Part shown: positions 55,756-64,000 of the stretch, piece by piece
Layout: the number at the start of each line of letters is the position of its first letter
Numbering within the stretch: the stretch's first letter is position 1
From: Antennarius striatus
Taxonomy: Eukaryota > Chordata > Actinopteri > Lophiiformes > Antennariidae
Length of the DNA stretch: 64,000 nucleotides
Reading direction: 5' to 3'
Assembly (NCBI RefSeq): GCF_040054535.1
Contig: NC_090797.1
Span: forward strand, 6,875,001 to 6,939,000
Position numbers and translations under genes: made by a program
The notes under the pieces: model-generated
The model's input: the letters and a program-made list of their open reading frames with translations, nothing else
The model's database searches: none
What the model was told of the DNA's origin: nothing

Positions 55756-58700
55756 TCATAAGTTGACGTCCCGTACATCTGTAGGGGTGCTGGACTGGTC
55801 TTGCTGCTCCCGGGCCTTGTTTCCTGCCCTGACCGCAGTCTCCTGTCTGTACTGCGCTCCCTGCTGCAGGCTGGTAGCCAGCACACGCTCTATTTGCTCC
55901 TGGCATGCCCTCAAACAGTCCTGGAACAAACAAAAGGAGTCAGACATCATTAGACATAAATACGTCTGTAGTGTTGAAAAGAAGGCTGCACTCACTGACT
56001 TACATCTTGTTGCTCATGCATATTATATGACCAAAAATAACTTGACATGTCGTTGATCAATTAGAATCAGAAATGCCTCTACATTATGCTTATTACCCCC
56101 AAAATACAAGTTTTGTGGTCTTCAATGAGTGTTATCTGTTAATTGGAACAGAGAGATCAGATTTTCTTTGGACAGAAGTCTTGTTGCATACAGTAGTAGT
56201 GTAGAAATTATACTTCATTTTGAATATGCAAACATGCTACAATAAGATCAGAACATTAAGTTATGGTGTATTTTAAGAAGAAAAAATATTGTGTATGACT
56301 CCCGTGAGACTGGAAGACTGCATCATATGGTTTAGCAATGACTTAAATTATCGATGAAGTCATCTGGAATAGCAAAGAAAGCAGCCTTGCAGGACTCCCA
56401 GACTTCATCAAGATTCTTTGGTTTCATCTTCCAGGCCTCCTCCTTAAACTCAGCCCAGTCATGCTCAATAATGTTCATTTCTGGTGACTGGGCTGGCCAA
56501 TCCTGGAACACCTTGACCTACTCTGCCCTCAGGAACTTTGATGTGGAGGCTGAAGCTTGGGAAGGAGAGCATCCTGCTGAAGAATTTGCCCTCCTTTTTG
56601 GTTTGGAATGTAACGGGCAACAAGAATTCCTTGATATTCAGTCTGTTGATGTTGCCATCTACTCAGCAGATCTCTCACACAGGCCCACTCTGGATAGAAC
56701 CCAACTCGTGATCAGATCTCATGTACCTCTGCTGCAGTTGAAGAGCTGGCATTGGCCAGTCAAACCAACCAACAGCCCAGTTGGAACAGTTGTCTTACAG
56801 ATCTGCCGGACCTGGGCTTGTCATGAATATCTCCGGTTTCTTAAGATCTGTTTCTTATTCTATCCACCTGATACATTATGTCTTCCACCTCAGCAGCAGA
56901 CTTGATCATCAGGCTCGTGATTGAATCTTTGGCATCTTGTGAGAGGCAAGGCTTCTAGTGTGCTGATCTTTCCATACACGCTTGAAAATGTGTTAATTGC
57001 AGTGTTTGTCACAGGTGAAGCTCTAATCTGTGATTGGTTGAATCATTTAAAGACAAGACTTTTGTCTTTGCAAAAGTAGACTGTATGAGTTTTACCAGTC
57101 TGTGAGCATCAGAACACTACGACAGTTCCTTTTTGAACCCAGTTATTAATGTGAAAGATTTTCGTATTAAAATGAACCATTTATATTAGAAAATTGATTA
57201 GATTCAGCAGAAGTTCAGCTATGAGTCAGACTTTTTGCTCTTAATTAACAGTACAAATTGGTAATAACTTATAAAACATTACAATAGTATAGATTATACA
57301 TACACACAAAAAGAAGTTGAAAGAGATGACAAATACAACTAATAATAGTTTACCAGGCAGCAAATATGAATAAAAGACTGACAGTTTTTATATATAAACA
57401 ACATTTTCTATGAAACACCAACACCAGTATTTAGAGCTAGTCGCCCATACCTCTGGCATGATAAACAAAAAAGTTATGTTAATTCTAATAGTCAGGGTAT
57501 TCTCAGACAGAGGGTTTAACCCGCACACCTGTAAGTAGACACTGGTGTTAAAAATCTGAATTTTTGAGGTTGTTTAAAAGCTTAGATCATGTGCACAGCA
57601 TACCAGCAGGGAATTATGTGTCTTGAAGTAGGTGGTCCTGTCTGCATCATGACCAGAACAATGGGTACCAGTACACTCCAATACCAACACCACAGTGCAG
57701 CAGGTTACATGGTGTGCACAGGAATCCTCCCTGACACAAGACCTGCACATGTCTGAGGTATGGATACAGACCAATGTGTAGGGTCAAGGCTCCTAAAGGA
57801 GCTCTGTCATCCATCAGGGACCAGATTGGACAGACTCCTCCTGCAGCCCCCTTGGGCTAACAGCACGGGCAGTCCCACGTGGAGGTCAAGGGGAAATGGC
57901 TTTGACCTACTACCCCCCTGATAATGCGTTTTGGTGTAAAACAGAATATGAGACAGTGTGTTTAAGGACAAAGCCTCATGTGAAAGGGGATCTTCTTTCT
58001 TCGTCTCAACCCCTCTGCAGGTCTTTTGTGGAAAATGTGGGAGGTCTGCCTCACTGAGCCGACGGCAGGGCTCTTAAAAGAGTGAACCGAGGCTCGCAAA
58101 GAGGCCAGCATTCCTTTGAAATGTAGGGATAATTGGAACCTGATGGGCTGGAGATGGAGTGCCTGTTGTGACGGCTGGGTTGTAGGGCGCTCGTTGTCAT
58201 GGCAACATAACCACAAACTAAAGAGGCAACCATGTTGTTCATTGGCTGCAGCCTTTTTGGATTTCTAGGCATCTGAACTGGTTAAATGATATAACAATGA
58301 CTCATTGTGACAATCAAAGTGAACCCAGGTATACATCTGGTATAAGTTGAATTTTTCTGTGTGATTTATATCAAATCTTGCATGAGTCTTTGTATCTGCT
58401 GTGACCTATATCCATTATTCTTTGAATTATATCCATAAATTACCATTGAATCCACCATTTATCTCAGACAGCATGTACAGATGGAGGCTGAGGGTTTATC
58501 ACGAACAGCTTTAAGTCTATGGGAACTCATATAGTCTTATTGAATTTATACCACTGTACCTGTATGTAAAAGTTCATTGTGATTCCATGTAATTACAGTA
58601 TTTTCCGCACTACTGTATAAGGTGCACCTTCAATGAATGGCCTGTTTTAAAGCTTTTTTCATATATAAGGCACATTGGATTATAAGGCGCACTGTCAGCT

Positions 58701-61700
58701 TTTCAGAAAATTAAAGGCTTTTAGGTGCGCCTTATAGTGCAGATAATACTGTAAATGGAATCTACAGCACCCTATTCCATACCATTGACTTCATAACACA
58801 GCACCTACACGCAGTACAATCTTGTTGGTATTACATTATCGCAAACATTAATGTTCAGTGAAATTTCATTAGGTAATATGATGCATTTAAATCAATGAAG
58901 GATCATTCATGATAATTTAATCCACAATATAAGGTTAATAAAATACTGTCCATTGTTCTGAAGCGCCATTCAACTGAATCCATAATTCAGCGATTACATT
59001 AAAGTCAGTCGGTTAACATGTGTTTATCAACTCAAGCAAAGAAAAGCTTTGGTTTTGCAGGTTTGTGGAAAGCTTGGACCGCCGTCCATTTCTTCATTAG
59101 TCTTCGCTCTGGGAAAGACGCTTTTTGGACTCCATTACGGACGTCTTCCTCCACCAGGAGGGGCACACAGCTCAAGTAGGAGCCATGCAAAGAAAGTGCA
59201 TGGCTTCTACCGCAAGAATGTGGGCTCTAAGTTTTAAGAAGACATTCCCTCTGCCGCTGCTCTTTATAGCAGCAGTCTGGCTCCACAACCAAGAGCCAAA
59301 AGCTTGCTCTCCCTCTCTATGAAAAGTAAATAGCTTCAATCTGCCACTACTGAAGTCATCGCTGTTGTTTACTAAAGGGCCTTTTATGCTGCTGTCTCGA
59401 GATGTTGCAATGATTATTATTAACAATGCATTCCTATGCAGCTCAGAAACATTCAAGTTATTTCTTGTGATGGGTCTAAATCGTACTCACCACCTCTGTG
59501 TTGGTGATTTTCGCCAGCAGATCTGTCAGGTTGTCTCGACTCAGCCTCTGGTCAGTGTGGTCCAGCTGCAGGCCACAGACAGCGGCTCCCATGCTGCCGG
59601 TGGCAATCATTGAAGGAGGGTTCATTGCCAGGCGATCATCTAATGACGTGAGAGTATTAATGTGCAATTAGTCAAGCAGCAGCTTTAGGTCACAGTGGCA
59701 GAGGGAAATTACATTTGCAGCTGAAACACTAAAAGCTGCAAAACTTCAAATTAAGCATGAATAATTGCATGAGGTGCAAACATTTGAATCATTTCCAACA
59801 TCTGATGCTCCGGGGCTGAATCTGACTTTCCTACAGTCTGAATGTCAACAGATGGAGCTGCACGATGTAACCTGTGTGTTCCCCACACCGAAACTTAAGC
59901 TCTGATTAGAAAAGCAGGGTAAGAATCCTCCTACTGCAAACACAATGAGCTCTGGTAGGAATGACTCCCTGCGGTGGAGGAGGAGGAGGAGAGCACACCT
60001 CTGCTATTGAACTTGTGACAATGAATGAAAAATTCTTTCAGCCATTTCACGTCTTGACTTCACATTTATTTTGACTTCAACAGCCAATCTTGAAGCAATA
60101 CACAAAAAAAGAATCTTATCTGATGAATTGAGTCTTACTAAATAGCTACAAGATGTCTTCAAGACATTTTCACTAAACTGCTGAAAGAAACTGGGACTGA
60201 ATGAACTTTCATCAACAGTTATTGAAAAAGGGCTAGATAGAAGGCTGCGTTTTATCCACAGTCAAATTACATGTATTCATTTTATTTAGAGCTATTTGTG
60301 ATAATTTTATGTGTATTTAATATCCTATTGAAGATTATTTTCTTCAGTAGGAGGAGCATTTTTGTTTCAATGTCAAAATCATATAATTCCAGTTTCCAAG
60401 GCCAAAAGTTTGTTATTTGTTGGCTGGTTTAGGACAGAAATGAGCCGGAGTTTTGCTCTGCCCCATTAAGGAACGTCATCTGGAATAATGTGGACTTCCA
60501 ACAGGGCTGGACAATCCGTGCAGGGGGTTTTCTCAAGAAATTGGCCATCAGACCACATGTGGACGATCTGAAAATATTTAGCCTAATATGAAGCATTCCA
60601 ACATTCCAAAGCTACCTGAGGGGAGAAACTAGCTTGATCTCTCATGATCAATCCTTTAATGGTCAATCCTTTAATGGTCATGTTTTTGCCTAAATAACCA
60701 ATGTTACAGTCTTTGTGAAATGCCACAAGAGCAGGAGAATCTTTCTCCGTCTCTGATTACGTAAACTGTAAGCCGACAATATGATGCCACTGACTGCTAT
60801 CCAACTACAGGATATCAAAGTTTTGAAGTTGTCTATTTGTCGTGGAATTGATATTTTTGCTGTAATTTGACTGTTTTTGAATGACCTGGGTTGCTTGTAT
60901 TATTTTTTTAACTAGCAGATAATGTATTTTGTATATTTCCAAACTAGCAACGGCACGCCTTTATTTCGGGGCTTAACGATTAAAGTTGCTCTATGGAACA
61001 ACTCCTAAAGGGTTTTCCACTGTTATATTCAGGCTCCTTGTCACAGCACATGGGCATGACAAACACTGGTCTTAAAAATGATTGTTGACCAGGTACTACC
61101 CAGCATGTAGCCCGTGCCCAGTAGGAACCAGCTGTGGTGGCCTGATAGCTTTGATTTAACCCTGGATGCCAGCCTGCCTCACTACGCCCATCTTCTCCTG
61201 CAGGGGCCAGCTGTCTATAAGGAGGAGCTCCTCCATTATAAGAATAACATCTCAACTCCATATAAAACTCCAAACATTTACATTACTACATAACCACAGC
61301 AGTCCTCTTTTTTTTTTCCACTGCGGCTGCTTTGTGCTTGGATATAACCAGCTGCTTACGAATAGCAGAAGCGACCACTGACACACGCCCAAAAATAAAA
61401 AAAATAAAAAATAGTGTGACACTAAAACTGTGCTTAACAGGGCATGAAAGTAATTGAAGGAGCCTATGGATCCAATAACTTGCCCTAGCAAACAAGTGCT
61501 TATTGGCCGGATCCGACCACACTGGTGTTTTTGTGGAACTTTGTTGCACTTAAATGACCTCCTCTGTATTACTTCCATCATGAAAGTTGAAAGGAGCCAC
61601 AGATGAAAGGAGGTCCTGTGATAGAGGAGTCCTCTATATAATACAAATTAGGTGATTCTGCAGTACTGATTTTGCCTAGGATATGAAAACATTATAGGGA

Positions 61701-62416
61701 TTCCTAGCATAGGCAAAGGAATGCCATTACAATTCACCTAGGGAGAGGCCTAAAGGGACATCTAAGTTTGTTTATCCAAGTTTATTTTGGACATGAGGCC
61801 GGGGACGGGAGGAGGAAGGAAGATCACTGGATTGCCGCCCTTAATTTTTATACCCGAAAGCCTCCTTGTCAACAAGCAATATAGGTTTAGCAAGGAAGTT
61901 CAACTGCGCCTGAGTCATACAACAAAGTGCACATACATCCTGGAATACAATCAGTATCATTAAGCGTGTATGCAAACACAGAGCTGATATGTATTTGGAA
62001 AAGACCCTTTTAAAACAGCTTTTAGCGGGCGTGAAGAAAAGCCCCTATAACTAGTTGTGGAGAGAGTAAAAAGTGGATAAGGCAGCCAGCAGTGTGTGCA
62101 AAAAGAAGAAAGACGTCACAGATGACTCATGATGGGAGAATGTTTGTGTGTGTGGGAATATTCTGGTGGATGTGGGAATAACAAGGCAGCAAAGTGAGTG
62201 TGCGAGTGAGCAAACAAGTAAGAGAAGGCACATTAAATTGTGTGCAGCTGTGTTACCTGTGGCACACAGGGCAATGAATGTCTGTGTGTGTTTGCGGACC
62301 ATTGCCAGATTGTCTTTGGGAAGAGGAAGCCTGCGTATGATGTGTTCAATAAAATCGTTGGGGATGACTGAGGCCATGTTCCACTTCAACTTCCCAAGCA
62401 CGACCAGTTCCCAATC
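55756..62416 (-). CDS. ccnd2: G1/S-specific cyclin D2, exons 3-5 (5' part beyond the window)
   Basis: This is a regulatory partner of CDK4/6 that phosphorylates RB and drives G1 progression. Three minus-strand coding exons are present: 62416-62257 ([20 protein letters not shown], ending [12 protein letters not shown]), 59639-59491 ([20 protein letters not shown], ending [10 protein letters not shown]) and 55920-55756 ([14 protein letters not shown], ending [10 protein letters not shown]). Phases agree and together they cover the end of the cyclin box and the C-terminal degradation region. The Thr-Pro site in STPTDV corresponds to the mammalian phospho-degron (Thr280). The first two exons (RB-binding LXCXE and the first cyclin fold) must lie right of 64000; I searched 62417-64000 and did not find exon 2. 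D2 is favoured over D1/D3 by the [11 protein letters not shown] and STPTDVRD wording and the tigar neighbour. Confidence 0.95.
56350..57130 (-). mobile_element. Tc1/mariner-type transposase remnant in ccnd2 intron 4
   Basis: On the minus strand the segment near 56500-56370 reads the characteristic end of a Tc1-family transposase: a DWPAQSP-like motif, an N-E-H block corresponding to the NIIEH catalytic region, and then a SLGVLQGC-like line near the C-terminus, broken by several stops and frame changes. The remainder to about 57130 follows the known layout of a fish Tc1 copy read backwards. The exact terminal inverted repeats were not found. It is inactive and lies antisense-neutral within the ccnd2 intron. 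Confidence 0.6.
58193..58206. promoter_or_regulatory. RFX X-box palindrome in ccnd2 intron 4
   Basis: GTTGTCATGGCAAC is one base from the perfect X-box palindrome GTTGCCATGGCAAC bound by RFX-family factors. It sits in a GC-richer 300-bp segment (57960-58260) that looks more constrained than the surrounding intron. An intronic enhancer is possible; function is inferred only from the motif. Confidence 0.45.
58594..58753. mobile_element. Palindromic MITE (about 160 bp)
   Basis: The ends form imperfect terminal inverted repeats: TACAGTATTTTCCGCACTA on the left and its near-complement (TAGTGCAGATAATACTGTA) on the right, 17 of 19 positions matching. Internal blocks TATAAGGCGCACTG and GGTGCGCCTTATAGTGC also pair, so the whole unit can fold. 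TA at the edges suggests TA target-site duplication. I recognise the AAGGCGCA-type unit as a repeat found across fish and amphibian genomes; its parent transposon is uncertain. Confidence 0.75.
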
Positions 62417-64000
62417 CTAAAAAGACAGAAAAAGAATCAGTTCAAATTCAGTTTGTCAAAATCTACTTATGCAGGGAGCTAGACGCTTTGCAGTCCTTCC
62501 TTCATTCACTGAAAAAAAAAAGATGAATCTGACTACATTCTAAGGAAATGCTTCTGGAAGAAGAGTAACATTTCTTCACTTTATCTCTCCTTGCTGTATC
62601 TTATTATCTGCATGCCTTTCTCATTCCTCGCATCCTTTGTATTCATATCACCGCCATGTGACAAGCTTTGCCCTGCTTAGAGGCCCTGCCAATGAGACAG
62701 CTAGCCCCTTCCTTCCTGTCACAAGCCTCAAACAGCCACAATGACTTTGCACTGCACAGTCGGCTGTTCAGGGCTGACTCCTCATACAGTCAGCTTTTGT
62801 ACCAGCAAGAAAGGTGCACGCCTTACATGATTTAATTTCCAGTGTGTTGTTCCAACTCACTTATTCACATTTGCCTTTCAGTGTGTTGAGTAAGGAAAGA
62901 AATGTAATTCCAGACACTAAAATGTGTGATAGACACTGATATGATGACATTGGGAAATGCAAATTCCACAAATATTAGCTTGAGAAGTGCAGGGAGAGAA
63001 TGAGCTATTGTCATTTCAACTCAGTTGTGGCCAAAAATCCCCCCAGAACACACAAAACATCTTTTTCATTAATTAAAATTTACATTAGTCATGCTATTCT
63101 GATTTAGTAATGAGATTTTTGTTCAGATGTCTTAAAAAAATATCCATTTCTAATTTTCTCTTGAACATTAAAAATACTGAACAAGTCCTGCTGCAAAAAA
63201 AAAAAAAAATCAGAGTTGATTTGTAAATGCTGTTTTGTTTCCCCAACATTACTCGACCCCCTCAAAATTGGAAATGATTCAAATAAATGGTGTGGAGTGG
63301 AAGAAGGTAATCTAAAAATAAGATGTAGCAATACCTAAATCCCAGTTACGGAAGGAACAATCCCCATCACTCGATACTTATTTGACATCTCAACCGTCTT
63401 TTTTCATCCATACTAGTTTCCTGTACATAAGTCGACACACACCCTTGTATTTAATCTATTTTGGTCTGTGAGGAGATTGCTGACTGTGAGATGACCAAGA
63501 CGGAGGTTTGCTGTCTGTGCGTTCACTTCCTGGACAGCTGCCCTGACACAACCACCCCTCCACCCTTTTTCACTTCCAGCTTAAGAACCAGTAGACGCAG
63601 AGTGTTCATTACAAGGAAGAGCTGGAGCATCTTTCACTGGCTCCTGCTGCTTTCATAGTGCATCCTGTCAGGATATCCAGGAATCTGGAGTTTTAGCATC
63701 AAATGAGAATGTTATTTCCCTCAACAGCTCTAGCCAACAAAAGAGGCGTCACTGTATAGAGAACATATGGTACTGTGTGTTTGAAATGAAAAGCAGATCT
63801 GACCTCACAATTGTCAGAAAAAGAAAAGTAAAATCAATCATTTTGCATTCTTATCCAGATCAGGCACCTTAAGTAGTTGGAGCAAACAATTTGAAGACTT
63901 TAGAAATAACCTCTAATAGAAAGGTTTTGACAAATTTCTTTAAAATAATTTACTGAGAAAATGATGCAGACTAAAAAGAATCGCTAGCTGCAATGCTACA
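62417..64000 (-). other. ccnd2: ccnd2 intron 2, to the window edge
   Basis: AT-rich intronic sequence with an A-run near 63194 and no exon matching ccnd2 exon 2 (LGAVCMFLASKLKE-like) on the minus strand. The plus-strand ORF at 63461-63658 has no recognisable content. Confidence 0.6.

Noticed and set aside
56354-56905. 183-codon plus-strand ORF in ccnd2 intron 4
   Set aside because: It is the antisense of a decayed Tc1-type transposase segment, not a host gene.
63461-63658. Cys-rich 65-codon ORF near the right edge, considered as a ccnd2 exon
   Set aside because: Wrong strand and no cyclin-box resemblance; ccnd2 exon 2 was not found before 64000.

Overview
The window is nuclear DNA from a ray-finned fish, most likely a percomorph-type teleost. 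The genes are vertebrate with short GT-AG introns. Long dinucleotide and tetranucleotide microsatellites are abundant, and the interspersed repeats (a tRNA-headed SINE-like family, a Tc1/mariner copy, a LINE tail, a palindromic MITE) are of kinds common in teleost genomes. There is no prokaryotic gene organisation, CRISPR array or rRNA, and I saw no tRNA gene.

Layout from left to right: spic (ETS factor, minus, complete CDS in five exons, 49-1331); a repeat-rich gap; the last coding exon of bcl2l13 (mitochondrial Bcl-2-like mitophagy receptor, minus, 5348-6202; its 5' exons could not be placed); atp6v1e1 (V-ATPase E subunit, plus, nine exons, 10685-14608); ada2 (secreted adenosine deaminase, plus, nine exons, 16542-20512); rad51ap1 (homologous-recombination factor, minus, nine exons, 21491-23862), tail to tail with ada2; a gene-free stretch of about 14 kb; fgf6 (plus, three exons, 38069-40696); fgf23 (plus, three exons, 44798-46580); tigar (minus, six exons, 48539-52167); and the 3' part of ccnd2 (minus, coding exons at 55756-62416, with the two 5' coding exons beyond the right edge).

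In human, bcl2l13/atp6v1e1/ada2 lie on 22q11, and rad51ap1/fgf6/fgf23/tigar/ccnd2 lie in one cluster on 12p13. Here the two blocks are joined between ada2 and rad51ap1. The atp6v1e1/bcl2l13 head-to-head arrangement and the fgf6-fgf23-tigar-ccnd2 order are kept. CECR2 and SLC25A18 (between ADA2 and ATP6V1E1 in human) and C12orf4 (between RAD51AP1 and FGF6) are not seen. The genes are independent transcription units with no common pathway; what they share is old vertebrate linkage.

I reconstructed every exon chain by hand from splice sites and protein memory and checked it for reading-phase consistency. Six chains close exactly: spic 260 aa, atp6v1e1 226 aa, ada2 501 aa, rad51ap1 328 aa, fgf6 207 aa, tigar 271 aa. 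fgf23 is 271 aa with the chosen start. I found no clearly new biological system. The points most worth checking are an ADA2 that lacks an Asp and His residues present in the human protein, a changed LC3-interaction motif in Bcl2l13, the missing 5' half of bcl2l13, an acidic Glu-Val tract in the Fgf23 tail, an unexplained 327-codon ORF between fgf6 and fgf23, and a perfect 31-bp inverted repeat in the gene-free region.
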